Shown here piece after piece: positions 1-7,742 of a stretch of 36,526 nt of DNA. Numbering within the stretch: position 1 is the first letter of the stretch; each line of letters begins with the position of its first letter. The position numbers and the translations under genes were made by a program. The stretch is from positions 1 through 36,526 of the forward strand of contig JACRFA010000224.1 in the NCBI GenBank assembly GCA_016218065.1. The letters are read 5' to 3'. Under the pieces are notes generated by a model. The model saw only the letters and a list, made by a program, of their open reading frames with translations. It made no database searches and had not been told where the DNA came from. This DNA comes from Ignavibacteriota bacterium. Lineage in GTDB: Bacteria; Bacteroidota; Ignavibacteria; UBA10030; UBA6906.

Positions 1-1178
1 AACTCGCGCTGCTCGCGGAATCTGCGGGCGCGGAAGTCGTCGCGACATTCGTTCAGGAACGACACACCATCGACCCGGCCTCGTTCATCGGCAAGGGGAA
101 AGCAGAGGAAATCGCCGACGCCGTTGAGCGTGAGAAGGTCAACGTCGTGATTTTTGATGACGATCTCTCGCGTGTTCAGGTGCGCAATCTCGAGCGCATC
201 ATCAAATGCAAGATCGTCGATCGCAGCGGCATTATTCTCGACATCTTTGCTTCGCGCGCACGGACGAGTGAGGCGAAGACGCAGGTTGAACTTGCGCAAC
301 TTCAGTATATGCTCCCCCGGCTGACGCGCCAATGGACACACCTCTCGAAGCAATTCGGCGGCATCGGCACCAAAGGCCCGGGCGAAACGCAGATCGAAAC
401 AGATCGCCGCGCCATTCGCACACGCATCAGCCATCTGCGCACGAAGCTCAACCAGATCGCGAGGGAACGCGCCGAACAGCGCAAAGGCCGCGGCTCGCTC
501 CCCCGCGTCGCGCTCGTGGGCTACACCAACGCCGGCAAATCAACCCTGCTGAACTATTTCTCCAGCGCCAGCGTGCTGGTTGAAGATAAGTTGTTTGCCA
601 CGCTTGACTCCACCGTACGGCTCGTCAGTCTGCCGCCTACGCACAAAATCCTGCTGTCCGACACAGTCGGGTTCATCCGCAAGCTGCCGCATCATCTTGT
701 GGCTTCGTTCAAGAGCACGCTCGAAGAAGTGACCGAAGCGGACATTCTGCTGCACATTGTCGATATCAGTCATCCGCTGTTCGAGGACCAGATCAGCGTT
801 GTCAATGAAACGCTGGCGGATCTGCACGCACACGAGAAGCCGACGATTTTTGTCTTCAATAAGATTGACAAACTCGAAGATCGCAGCATCATCTCGTACC
901 TGAGCAAGCGCTTCACCAACGCAGTCTTCATCTCAGCCGCTCGCGGCATCAATACCGGAGCGCTGGAGGCGAAGATCATTGAGCTGCTCGACGCAGACAT
1001 TTCTGAACAAACGATGACGTTCAATCAGTCCGATTATCAGGTCGTATCGCAGATTCATGACATCGCGGAGATTCTTGAAAAGTCGTACGAAGGAAACCAT
1101 ATCACGATCCGGTTTCGAATGAACAACATTCACGCCGATCAGCTGAAGAAGGTACTGGCAAAGAAAACTTCCGGTTGA
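1..1178 (+). CDS. hflX: GTPase HflX, 5' end cut by the window
   Basis: Ribosome-associated GTPase of the HflX family, which splits or rescues stalled 50S/70S particles in the cytoplasm. The reading frame is open from base 3, so the track start at 147 is internal and the N-terminus lies outside the window. Visible in order: the HflX N-terminal domain (FIGKGKAEEI and DDDLSRVQVRNLE, then the DRSGIILDIF stretch), the glycine-rich GTKGPGETQIETDRR segment typical of HflX, and the G domain with P-loop GYTNAGKSTL, switch DTVGFIRKLP and NKID specificity motif. A short C-terminal domain ends at TGA 1176-1178. About 140 bp of non-coding sequence separates it from the next gene. The family call is secure; only the missing start is uncertain. 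Confidence 0.95.
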   Translation, partial: LALLAESAGAEVVATFVQERHTIDPASFIGKGKAEEIADAVEREKVNVVIFDDDLSRVQVRNLERIIKCKIVDRSGIILDIFASRARTSEAKTQVELAQLQYMLPRLTRQWTHLSKQFGGIGTKGPGETQIETDRRAIRTRISHLRTKLNQIARERAEQRKGRGSLPRVALVGYTNAGKSTLLNYFSSASVLVEDKLFATLDSTVRLVSLPPTHKILLSDTVGFIRKLPHHLVASFKSTLEEVTEADILLHIVDISHPLFEDQISVVNETLADLHAHEKPTIFVFNKIDKLEDRSIISYLSKRFTNAVFISAARGINTGALEAKIIELLDADISEQTMTFNQSDYQVVSQIHDIAEILEKSYEGNHITIRFRMNNIHADQLKKVLAKKTSG

Positions 1179-1319
1179 TTTCTAAAAGGAATCTTCAGAA
1201 CTTTGACACAAGCATTCTGTCCCCACATGCGGAATCATTGCTTGATCGATTGATCACATCTCACTGTTCTTTCCGTTCATCTATTCACAATTTTCGTCAT
1301 CGTCCATTGCGGAGGATCT

Positions 1320-2606
1320 ATGCGATCATTTTGCTGCTGCGCCATTGCTCTGTTTGTTTTTTCACTTTCGTTACCCACTTCCCATGCCCAGGGCGAGACT
1401 GGAGTTCCGTTCCTGCTCATAGAACCGTCTCCCGAAGCAAATGGACGCGGAAACACGGGAACTGCTGTCATTTCGAACAACCCTATTGCCACGCTCACGA
1501 ACGCTGGACAGCTCGGCATTTTCAGTCTGAGCAACTATTTCTCGGGATCGCTCTATACCCCAAAAACACAATGGCTGCCGACGTTTGGACTCAGCGATCT
1601 GACGTACAGCGTCTGGGCTGCAAACGCGGGCTACAATCTGAGGGAGGCGCTTGGACTCCCGTTTGAAGCAGGCATAGGAATCGGATACTCGCGCATCGAT
1701 CTGAATCTCGGAACATTCATGAGAATGAATGAAAATGGTGAAGTGATAGGCACGTTCGACGCGTATGAAAAATCCGAACAAATGTCGATGGGATTTGGAG
1801 CGGACTACTTTCTTCGGATTGGCGTTGGATGGAATTTCAAGAACATCCGATCAGTCCTTGGGGGATCCGACGTAGCTCCATTTACGAGTGAGGCAAAAGC
1901 GTCGGCCACAGATTTCGGCTTGATCATCCAGGCGCCGATTTTCGACATCCTGAAAATGGCAGGTACCGAATCTGTGGATATCTATCCAGGAATAGAGCCT
2001 TTGGTCAACATAACGTTTGGATATGCACGCAGTAACATGAGCAACCAAGTTATTCACTATGGCGCGGACTTGCAGTTCACCGATCCGCTCCCGAGAAATG
2101 CGACGATCGGGCTGAGTGCGGACTTTGGCCTTGTGGCGAACGTGAACGCGCAGTCATGGAAGATCATTATGTTCACTGTCGCACGAGAAGCCCAAGATGT
2201 GCTTGTTACGCGCTACGCAGACGGAAGGTTCAGCTATCAGCCTGGTCTCGGCGATATTTCTTTTTTCGGACACGTTGTTCGCGGTGAGCTTTCGAGAACG
2301 GACAAAGCTTCGCTTCATAAAGGATGGGAAGTTGGGCTTGGCGAGTTCGTCTATATACGCGGCGGCTCATTCGCGCAGTCGCCGGACTTTGGAAATAGAA
2401 ACTTCACAACATCGGGGCTTGGCATAAGACTGGCGGGATTGTTCAAAGCCATTGGCACAGCAATTCCCGAGTCGGCTCCGCCCGATGTTTTCTCGTTCCT
2501 CATTCGACATGTTGACGTTGCGTTTGATCATGCGGAGTACAAAACGAGCGACGGACATCCGCTCAGCGGGACGAAGTTTAGCTCAATTTCAGTGATGATC
2601 CGGTAG
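1320..2606 (+). CDS. PorV/PorQ-like outer-membrane beta-barrel protein, copy 1
   Basis: Predicted secreted outer-membrane protein of 428 aa. The N-terminus is a signal peptide (basic MRS, hydrophobic core, cleavage near SHAQ). The mature start carries the SPEANGRGNTGTAV and NAGQLG motifs that recall PorV/PorQ and other FadL-like barrels of the FCB group, followed by alternating hydrophobic strands. PorV-type proteins shuttle type IX secretion cargo to the cell surface; that role is inference here. Start ATG 1320 has GGAGG at 1311-1315. A close tandem paralogue follows at 2697, and even the leader region (TATTCACAA...GGAGGATnTATGCGATCA) is shared, so the duplication included the 5' UTR. It could equally be an uncharacterised lineage-specific barrel. 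Confidence 0.75.
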   Translation: MRSFCCCAIALFVFSLSLPTSHAQGETGVPFLLIEPSPEANGRGNTGTAVISNNPIATLTNAGQLGIFSLSNYFSGSLYTPKTQWLPTFGLSDLTYSVWAANAGYNLREALGLPFEAGIGIGYSRIDLNLGTFMRMNENGEVIGTFDAYEKSEQMSMGFGADYFLRIGVGWNFKNIRSVLGGSDVAPFTSEAKASATDFGLIIQAPIFDILKMAGTESVDIYPGIEPLVNITFGYARSNMSNQVIHYGADLQFTDPLPRNATIGLSADFGLVANVNAQSWKIIMFTVAREAQDVLVTRYADGRFSYQPGLGDISFFGHVVRGELSRTDKASLHKGWEVGLGEFVYIRGGSFAQSPDFGNRNFTTSGLGIRLAGLFKAIGTAIPESAPPDVFSFLIRHVDVAFDHAEYKTSDGHPLSGTKFSSISVMIR

Positions 2607-2696
2607 GAAGACGGCGATACATTCCGGCTTGATGAAGTTCATTGCCGCTCATATCGCTTCATTATTCACAACTACTCGCCGTCAATCGGAGGATGT

Positions 2697-3982
2697 ATGC
2701 GATCAATCGTGTGTTGCTCCATCGTGCTTTCTGCTGTCTTCTTTTCATTTACTCGCTCACATGCACAGGGCGAAACCGCGGTCCCCTTTCTTCAGATTAC
2801 GCCCTCACCCGACGCAAACGGACGCGGCAACACAGGGACTGCTGTCGTTTCCGACAATCCAATCGGCACAATCACCAACCCGGCTCAATTAGGGTTGTTC
2901 AGTCTTCACAACTACTTCGCGGCGTCTTTGTATGCACCCAAGACGTATTGGCTTCCAAGCCTCGGCACGAGTGATCTCGCGTACGGCGTTTGGGCGGTGA
3001 CTGGCGGTTACAACGTCAGCGAGAGGCTGGGGCTGCCGTTTCCTGTTGGCATTGGAGTTGGCTTCTCAAATATCCTCCTGGACCTTGGCGATTTCATCCG
3101 GACGAACTCCAGCGGGACAAATTTAGATAAGTTTCGAGCGTACGAGACGTCGCACAACATTAGTCTCGGCATTGGTGTAGAATACTTCCTGAGGTTGGGC
3201 ATCGGATCAAATCTCAAAATGGTTCGATCGAGTATCATCCCAATTTCTGCGGGTCAAGCATCGCCGGCCGAAGCTACTCCTCTGGCGATAGATTTTGGAA
3301 TAATCGTTCAGGCCCCTCTCGTTGACATCCTGAAAAAAGCGGGAGTGGGAAGCGTCAACGTGCTTCCAGACGTTGAGCCGTTAATCAACCTTACATTTGG
3401 CTATGCCCGGTGCAATGTTGGTGACAATTCAGTGATGTACTCTGTGGATACGGATCCCGACCCGCTACCGCGAAATGCGACAATCGGGCTTAGCGCTGAC
3501 TTCGTTTTGTGGTCAATGCAAACGCGCACACATGGAAGATCGCTACCTTCACGATCGCCCGGGAAGCTGAAGACTTGCTCGTCATCCGTCGTCCCGATGG
3601 AACGTTCTCATACCAATCAGGTCTCGGCGACATTTCGTTTTTCAGACAAGTTGTCCGCGGTGACCTTGCGAAAACCGACAGGGGCAGCCTGCACGAGGGA
3701 TGGGAGTTGAATCTCGGCGAGTTCGTGTACATACGCGGAGGGTCCTATGCGGAGTCGCCGGACTTTGGCAACAGAAATTATACAACGCAGGGACTCGGAA
3801 TCCGGTTGGGTGGGATTTTCAAAGCCATCGGAGTTACAGCTCCCGAAGCCGCGGCGGACGACACGTTCTCGTTCCTCTCAAGACACGTTGATATTTCATT
3901 TGATCATGCCCGGTACAAAAGCGGCGAAGGACATCCACTGAACGGAACGAAGTTCAATTCCCTGTCTTTCGTGATCCGGTAA
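2697..3982 (+). pseudogene. PorV-like outer-membrane protein, copy 2, with a -1 frameshift
   Basis: Tandem paralogue of the preceding gene, with the same signal peptide type, SPDANGRGNTGTAV motif and NPAQLG motif. The track breaks it into 2697-3710 and 3509-3982. Aligned to copy 1, the frame is lost after NATIGLSADF. Copy 1 reads GAC TTT GGC CTT GTG, while copy 2 reads gacttcgttttgtgg, and adding one base near 3503-3508 restores VVNANAHTWKIATFTIAREAEDLLV. The rest then aligns to the common C-terminus (SLSFVIR). The sequence on both sides of the break is well conserved, so this is a very recent lesion, a phase-variable site or a sequencing error beside the T run. RBS GGAGG precedes ATG 2697. 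Confidence 0.75.
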
Positions 3983-4024
3983 TGTGATCGACGCGTGACT
4001 CCCCGAAACCACCTGAGGGTGGAG

Positions 4025-4055
4025 TTGACTCGCCCTATCCTTGTTTGTACCTTTA
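4025..4055 (+). promoter_or_regulatory. Bacteroidota-type promoter for the UPF0175/PIN module
   Basis: TTG at 4025-4027, a 20-base spacer, then TACCTTTA at 4048-4055. This fits the -33 TTG / -7 TAnnTTTG layout known from Bacteroides and Flavobacterium. It lies 28 bases before the antitoxin start. The same spacing recurs at several other genes in the window. Confidence 0.5.
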
Positions 4056-4082
4056 GCAAGAAGCAAGGAAAGGAGAATCGAG

Positions 4083-4328
4083 ATGAGCCTGATATTAAGT
4101 GACGAGCTGATCCGCCAAACCCAGAGAACGGAGGAAGAACTGCGACAAGATATTGCTGTCATGTTGTATGGCGAGGAAAAGCTGACACTTGCCCAGGCAA
4201 GCAGGTTTCTTGGGGTTGACCGCTTGGAATTCCAAAGAATACTTGCAGAACATGGTGTTCCAATTCATTATTCAAGTGAAGACCTTCAGGACGACATCAA
4301 GACTATGGAAGAGTTGGACTATAGATGA
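4083..4328 (+). CDS. UPF0175-family antitoxin
   Basis: Small protein of 81 aa, judged to be the antitoxin of the PIN protein that follows. The track start at 4041 lies upstream of the -7 element. The ATG at 4083 has AAAGGAG seven bases upstream and is preferred. The sequence shows the UPF0175 pattern: a helical N-terminus, then KLTLAQASRFLGVDRLEFQRIL, a helix-turn-helix-like segment, and the GVPIHYSSEDLQDDIKTMEEL tail. Members of this family are found beside DUF3368 PIN proteins and are thought to bind DNA and neutralise the toxin. It overlaps the next gene by 4 nt (ATGA), so the two are translationally coupled. Confidence 0.85.
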   Translation: MSLILSDELIRQTQRTEEELRQDIAVMLYGEEKLTLAQASRFLGVDRLEFQRILAEHGVPIHYSSEDLQDDIKTMEELDYR

Positions 4329-4822
4329 TTGTCATCAGCGATGCGAGTCCCATTCTCAATCTGTCGGCAGTAGGAAAACTTGACATCCTTCCTCGGTTGT
4401 TCACCTCCGTTATCATTCCACAGGCTGTCTTTGAGGAGATTGCATTGTCCGGCAAAGGAAAACCGGGAGCGGCAGAACTTGCAGGCGTTCCTCCGTGGGC
4501 TGAAGTCTTGCCATGCCACAATAGCGATCTCTTCAAAGAACTGAGCATGAAGTTGGATCGGGGTGAAGCGGAAGCGATTGCACTTGCGGTGGAATCAAAA
4601 GCTGATTTGCTCCTGATTGATGAAAAACGAGGACGAGCAACGGCGCGGTCATATCAGATTCGTGTCACGGGTTTACTTGGCGTCCTCCTTCAGGCAAAGC
4701 GCAAAGGAATTCTTTCAGAAATCAAAAGTACACTTGATGAGATGAGGCTGAAGGCAAACTTTAGGGTCAGCGACAAGATGTACGAACAAATTCTCAGTGT
4801 AGCGGGCGAACTCAACGGATAG
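4325..4822 (+). CDS. PIN-domain (DUF3368) toxin, putative ribonuclease
   Basis: Predicted PIN-like endoribonuclease toxin of 165 aa. The family signature is present: VISDASPILNLSAVGKLDILPRLF at the N-terminus, with the first acidic residue of the metal site; IIPQAVFEEI; the central DRGEAEAIALA with acidic residues; and LLIDEKRGRATA with the third acidic cluster. These acidic residues coordinate metal in PIN nucleases. The start overlaps the antitoxin stop as ATGA. The 3' end (GGATAGGTCCATG) runs directly into a copy of the suhB start at 4827, with an AGG that would have served as its ribosome site. This suggests that the toxin gene was originally immediately upstream of suhB. Confidence 0.85.
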   Translation: MIVISDASPILNLSAVGKLDILPRLFTSVIIPQAVFEEIALSGKGKPGAAELAGVPPWAEVLPCHNSDLFKELSMKLDRGEAEAIALAVESKADLLLIDEKRGRATARSYQIRVTGLLGVLLQAKRKGILSEIKSTLDEMRLKANFRVSDKMYEQILSVAGELNG

Positions 4823-4825
4823 GTC

Positions 4826-4855
4826 CATGCTCACCATTGCCATCGAAGCCGCCAA
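4826..4855 (+). repeat. Duplicated first 30 bp of suhB, left copy
   Basis: The 30 bases starting catgctcaccattgccatc are identical to 5466-5495, which is the true start of suhB (codons for MLTIAIEAAK). After this point the two copies diverge at once. The track ORF 4827-5027 begins with this fragment and then drifts into unrelated sequence, so it is a truncated gene start and not a gene. The two copies frame the RelE-type module. Confidence 0.9.
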
Positions 4856-4904
4856 GAATCTGAAGACATTTTTTCGAGCGGCAGCAACGGACGACCTCGT
4901 AGCG

Positions 4905-4935
4905 TTGATTTGCCAGAGGCTTGTTTGTACATTAT
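4905..4935 (+). promoter_or_regulatory. Promoter of the RelE-type module
   Basis: TTG at 4905-4907, a 20-base spacer, then TACATTAT at 4928-4935. The stretch ttgtttgtac that ends in this box is identical to the one at the UPF0175/PIN promoter (4041-4050). The antitoxin start is about 50 bases downstream. Confidence 0.45.
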
Positions 4936-4984
4936 ATCCGACTTTGAGACTGCAAAACGCACTTCACATAAGTGGAGGTATACC

Positions 4985-5194
4985 ATGTCTGAAATCATCA
5001 TGTCAGACGACAAACTTAAGCAATTGATGAAGGCAGCCTTCATTGAAGCGTTAGAAGAACGCAAAGATTTGTTTCGCGAGCTTATTGATGAGGCTCTTGA
5101 AGATATTGGATTAGTTCAAGCAATTGAAGAAGGAAGAAGCAGCGGCTCGGTTTCACGAGAAGAGATTTTCAAGATCCTCGATGGGAACAATTGA
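4985..5194 (+). CDS. Putative antitoxin of a RelE/ParE-type pair
   Basis: Protein of 69 aa, highly charged and predicted to be almost all helix (MSEIIMSDDKLKQLMKAAFIEAL...). The start at 4985 has GTGGAGG upstream; the track start at 4910 is upstream of the promoter and is not used. No DNA-binding fold is recognised. The antitoxin call rests on size, charge and a 4-nt overlap (TTGA) with a RelE-like gene. Short acidic helical proteins of this kind commonly precede RelE/ParE toxins in this bacterial group. Confidence 0.75.
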   Translation: MSEIIMSDDKLKQLMKAAFIEALEERKDLFRELIDEALEDIGLVQAIEEGRSSGSVSREEIFKILDGNN

Positions 5195-5460
5195 CACTCG
5201 ATTATCAGAAAACTTTCTCGAAAGATCTGTTGAGGATCAAGGATCGTACTCTTCTCCAGCGTGTAAAAGAAACCATCCTTGACGTTGAACGGGCGCATCA
5301 GCTTGACGAAATTCCTCACCTCAAGAAACTCGCTCCCTCGAAAGATGCTTATCGCATAAGAGTCGGTGACTATCGAATCGGGATTACGATAAGCGGCAAC
5401 ATAGTCAGCTTCGTTCGCTTCCTCCATCGTAAAGAAATCTATCGTCATTTCCCTTTATAA
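5191..5460 (+). CDS. RelE/ParE-family toxin
   Basis: Predicted mRNA interferase or gyrase-type toxin of 89 aa with the RelE/ParE fold. The pattern is clear: YQKTFSKDLLRIKDRTLLQRVKETI forms the first helices, then HLKKLAPSKDAYRIRVGDYRIGITISGNIVSFVRFLHRKEIY supplies the beta strands with the basic R/K residues used by RelE relatives, and an aromatic C-terminus follows. The start is TTG at 5191, overlapping the antitoxin stop; no in-frame ATG is available nearby. The stop lies only 6 bases before suhB, leaving suhB without a visible ribosome site of its own. Confidence 0.85.
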   Translation: MTLDYQKTFSKDLLRIKDRTLLQRVKETILDVERAHQLDEIPHLKKLAPSKDAYRIRVGDYRIGITISGNIVSFVRFLHRKEIYRHFPL

Positions 5461-5465
5461 AAGAT

Positions 5466-5495
5466 CATGCTCACCATTGCCATCGAAGCCGCCAA
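5466..5495 (+). repeat. Duplicated first 30 bp of suhB, right (functional) copy
   Basis: Identical over 30 bases to 4826-4855. This copy continues into the intact suhB frame. The distance between the two copies is 640 bases. Confidence 0.9.
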
Positions 5496-6246
5496 AGAAG
5501 CGGGCAAGTTTCTTAAGTACAGCGTCGGACGAGTCAAGAACATCGAAGTGAAGCAGGGCGAGGAACGCAATCTCGTTTCCGAGATCGACAAAGGCTCCGA
5601 AGCGAAGATCATTGGCATCATCAAGCGGCATTATCCGCATCATGCAATTCTCGCGGAGGAAAGCGGGGCGAGCGATACGTCGTCCGATTACAAGTGGGTC
5701 ATCGATCCGCTCGATGGCACAACCAACTTTCTGCATGGCTTGCCCATCTTCTGCGTGACGATCGGGATCGAGTACAAAGGCGAGATTGTCGCGGGCGTTG
5801 TGTACGATCCAAACACGGAGGAGTTGTTCACGGCGGAAAAAGGCGCCGGCGCGTATCTGAACGGCAAGCGATTGAAAGTCTCCACATCGACCACGCTGAT
5901 CGGTAGCTTGCTCGTCACCGGCTTTCCCTACGACATCGCGCAGAATCCCGATAATGCAATCGGGCATTTCGTCAACTTCGTTGTTGAAGCACAAGGACTC
6001 CGGCGTCTCGGTTCAGCCGCGCTGGATCTCTCGTACGTCGCCGCGGGAAGGTTCGATGGATTCTGGGAAGTGAATCTCAATCCGTGGGATATGGCGGCGG
6101 GCATTCTGTTTGTTCGTGAGGCGGGAGGGCGAGTCACTGATTTCGCCGGCGCAGAATCTACCATCTACAAAAAACAAGTACTTGCCTCCAACGGCGCAAT
6201 TCACGACTCGATGTTGCGCATCCTGAGTAAGGGATTTGCGCGGTAA
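5467..6246 (+). CDS. suhB: Inositol-1-monophosphatase family protein
   Basis: Mg-dependent phosphatase of the IMPase family, 259 aa, the usual length; cytoplasmic. It hydrolyses inositol phosphate or a related sugar phosphate, and SuhB relatives also assist rRNA antitermination. Metal-site motifs are intact: AEESG (Glu 64-65), WVIDPLDGTTNF (Asp 80 and Asp 83), and the later NPWDMAAG with the third aspartate. The start is the copy of the repeated 30 bp at 5467. The gene now sits 6 bases behind a RelE-type toxin, so it may depend on read-through from the toxin transcript. Exact substrate is not predictable. Confidence 0.92.
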   Translation: MLTIAIEAAKEAGKFLKYSVGRVKNIEVKQGEERNLVSEIDKGSEAKIIGIIKRHYPHHAILAEESGASDTSSDYKWVIDPLDGTTNFLHGLPIFCVTIGIEYKGEIVAGVVYDPNTEELFTAEKGAGAYLNGKRLKVSTSTTLIGSLLVTGFPYDIAQNPDNAIGHFVNFVVEAQGLRRLGSAALDLSYVAAGRFDGFWEVNLNPWDMAAGILFVREAGGRVTDFAGAESTIYKKQVLASNGAIHDSMLRILSKGFAR

Positions 6247-6249
6247 GCA

Positions 6250-6441
6250 TCAATTCACCACAAGCACGCGCGCACGAATCAGTTTCGACAGAATGGCTTG
6301 CAGCACTTCCGACTTCCGCTTCAACTCCTGCCGAAAATCATAATTCTCCGTATCGGCAATCTCCATGCTGAGATCGCCGAGGGACTCCTGCACCAGCTCT
6401 TCCAGCACTTTCAATTCCGAGCTGTCAAATCCAGTTGACAT
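6250..6441 (-). CDS. Small helical protein of unknown function
   Basis: Protein of 63 aa, last gene of the CBS/ferredoxin unit. The ATG at 6441 is chosen over the track start at 6465 because it has a strong GGGGGAGG ribosome site. The sequence is acidic and helical (SSELKVLEELVQESLGDLSMEI, then RQELKRKSEVLQAILSKLIRARVLVVN), with heptad-like leucine spacing that suggests a coiled coil or helical hairpin. No family is recognised. Convergent with suhB, with only 3 bases between the stops. Confidence 0.6.
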   Translation of the reverse strand: MSTGFDSSELKVLEELVQESLGDLSMEIADTENYDFRQELKRKSEVLQAILSKLIRARVLVVN

Positions 6442-6466
6442 GGAGAGCCTCCCCCACGTGTTCACG

Positions 6467-6904
6467 TTACATGACTTTGATCATATCCAACAACAACAAC
6501 ACAAACATCGCCGCAAGAACAAATCCAAAGAACGTCGCCAGCCCGATCAGCGCAAAGCGCTGCCTGGTCTTCTCCGCATCGAGCGGCCGATCGGGAAACG
6601 TTCGCACGACAACGTCGCCAACAATCGTTGATTGGCATGCAAGCCGCATGTTCTTGCCGACCAGGCGCGCAACCGCCAGATTGCCTGCCAGCGTTGCCTC
6701 CTCGTCCTGACCTCGAGGCGTTACACCTTTGCCATTTTCAATTTCCACCGCACATGTTCCGCAGAAGTTGTGACCGCGGCAGTTCAACAGCCTGTCGATT
6801 CCGCGGTATGGAGTGATATGCATATGCAGCATGAAGCGGCGCAAGTTTGTTCCGGCATCGACTTCGAACGATCGGTGTTCATTGAAGAACGTTATGACGG
6901 GCAT
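6467..6904 (-). CDS. [2Fe-2S] ferredoxin with C-terminal membrane anchor
   Basis: Plant-type [2Fe-2S] ferredoxin domain, about residues 1-105. The cluster ligands are visible as CRGHNFCGTC (C-x5-C-x2-C) and a later Cys in MRLACQS. After the domain, roughly residues 112-143 form a strongly hydrophobic helix (ALIGLATFFGFVLAAMFVLLLL) predicted to tether it to the inner membrane. The start ATG 6904 (MPVITFF) has GAGGAG upstream; the track start at 6937 is an extension overlapping the CBS gene. It is likely an electron carrier docked at a membrane oxidoreductase, but no partner is encoded here. Cotranscribed with the CBS gene upstream. Confidence 0.85.
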   Translation of the reverse strand: MPVITFFNEHRSFEVDAGTNLRRFMLHMHITPYRGIDRLLNCRGHNFCGTCAVEIENGKGVTPRGQDEEATLAGNLAVARLVGKNMRLACQSTIVGDVVVRTFPDRPLDAEKTRQRFALIGLATFFGFVLAAMFVLLLLDMIKVM

Positions 6905-6926
6905 TGATGAGTCTCCTCGTGAGCGG

Positions 6927-7382
6927 TCAGCGGGCATACTTCTTTTCGAGTCCGGCAGGAACGTGGAACATGTAATTGTTCAGGAACTCGATCTTGTCCT
7001 CCTTCTCGTGCAAGTCCACCTGCAACAAATCGCGCAGCGACAACACGCCGATGAGATTCTCCCCTTCGACAATCGGGAGATGACGGCAGTTGGCGACCTT
7101 CATTTTTCTGAGGCAGTCCTCATGCGTTTCATCCGACGCGGCAACCACAAGCTCGACGGTCATCACATCTTCTACGCGCGTCGCCTTCGGCGTCAGGCCC
7201 TGTGCAATCACCCGGCTGATGACATCACGCTCGGAAAAAATCCCGACGAGCCTCCGGCCATCCATCACCGGCACCGCGCCGATATTATTGCTGGCCATGT
7301 ACTCCGCGGCGGCCTGGACAGTAGCGTTGCGTTCGACGGCGTAGAGCGGTCGATCTCCCAAAAGCGCCTTTATGGATGTCAT
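6927..7382 (-). CDS. Tandem CBS-domain protein
   Basis: Protein of 151 aa made of two CBS motifs (about residues 8-65 and 75-130), a Bateman module that binds adenine nucleotides and senses energy or redox state. Typical turns are seen: NNIGAVPVMDGRRLVGIFSERDV and ANCRHLPIVEGENLIGVLSLRDLL, with DVM between them. No catalytic domain is fused, so it is a stand-alone sensor or regulator. GGAGG precedes ATG 7382, and a good promoter lies at 7514-7542. It heads the ferredoxin operon. Confidence 0.88.
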   Translation of the reverse strand: MTSIKALLGDRPLYAVERNATVQAAAEYMASNNIGAVPVMDGRRLVGIFSERDVISRVIAQGLTPKATRVEDVMTVELVVAASDETHEDCLRKMKVANCRHLPIVEGENLIGVLSLRDLLQVDLHEKEDKIEFLNNYMFHVPAGLEKKYAR

Positions 7383-7513
7383 TGATACCTCCGCTGATGT
7401 TGTGAAAGAACAAAGCAGTTACCATTGCCACTCCGGCGAAACGATGCATGCAACATGTTGATGGTAAGATCACCCCTGCACAGGAGAGCCGACACCGTAG
7501 CAACGCTGTGGAG

Positions 7514-7542
7514 AAAATAGGTTAGAATTGTCTGAATGTCAA
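7514..7542 (-). promoter_or_regulatory. Promoter of the CBS/ferredoxin operon
   Basis: On the - strand this reads TTGACA, 17 bases, TATTTT. That matches both a sigma-70 layout and the Bacteroidota form TTG-N20-TAttTT. It lies about 130 bases before the CBS start, leaving a long leader. Confidence 0.5.
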
Positions 7543-7658
7543 CTGAAGTGGCTAATGAGTGTTTGGGCCACTGGCGGGTTCTCCTCGTCAAGACTGCAGT
7601 TCATGGCGCGCAGCGGAGCGCGCTACGTCGGCTCAGGCGCGGTCGCCCTTGATTACCC

Positions 7659-7674
7659 TGCCTGCCGGCAGGCA
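7659..7674. repeat. Perfect 16-bp GC-rich palindrome
   Basis: TGCCTGCCGGCAGGCA reads the same on both strands. It lies in the 360-base gap between the nucleoside phosphorylase stop and the CBS promoter. Related CTGCC/GGCAG inverted motifs occur near 36083-36118. It may be a dispersed palindromic repeat. Apart from this, the promoter at 7514 and a hairpin at 7716, nothing else is seen in the gap. Confidence 0.6.
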
Positions 7675-7715
7675 CGGCATAAGGAAGCCTTGTCCCGGTA
7701 GAAGAGAGGGGGTGG

Positions 7716-7737
7716 CGCCGACGCAGTCGAGTCGGCG
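7716..7737 (-). terminator. Hairpin after the nucleoside phosphorylase gene
   Basis: CGCCGAC and GTCGGCG form a 7-bp stem around an 8-base loop, a few bases beyond the stop on the - strand. No T run follows, so it is at best a weak terminator or an mRNA-stabilising hairpin. Confidence 0.3.
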
Positions 7738-7742
7738 TGTGT

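Noticed and set aside
3998-4025. Hairpin CCACC-tgag-GGTGG before the UPF0175 module as a terminator
   Set aside because: Only a 5-bp stem, no T run, and it overlaps the promoter; too weak to list.
4827-5027. ORF beginning with the suhB N-terminus
   Set aside because: Only the first 30 bases match suhB; the rest is unrelated and overlaps a promoter. It is a truncated start, not a gene.
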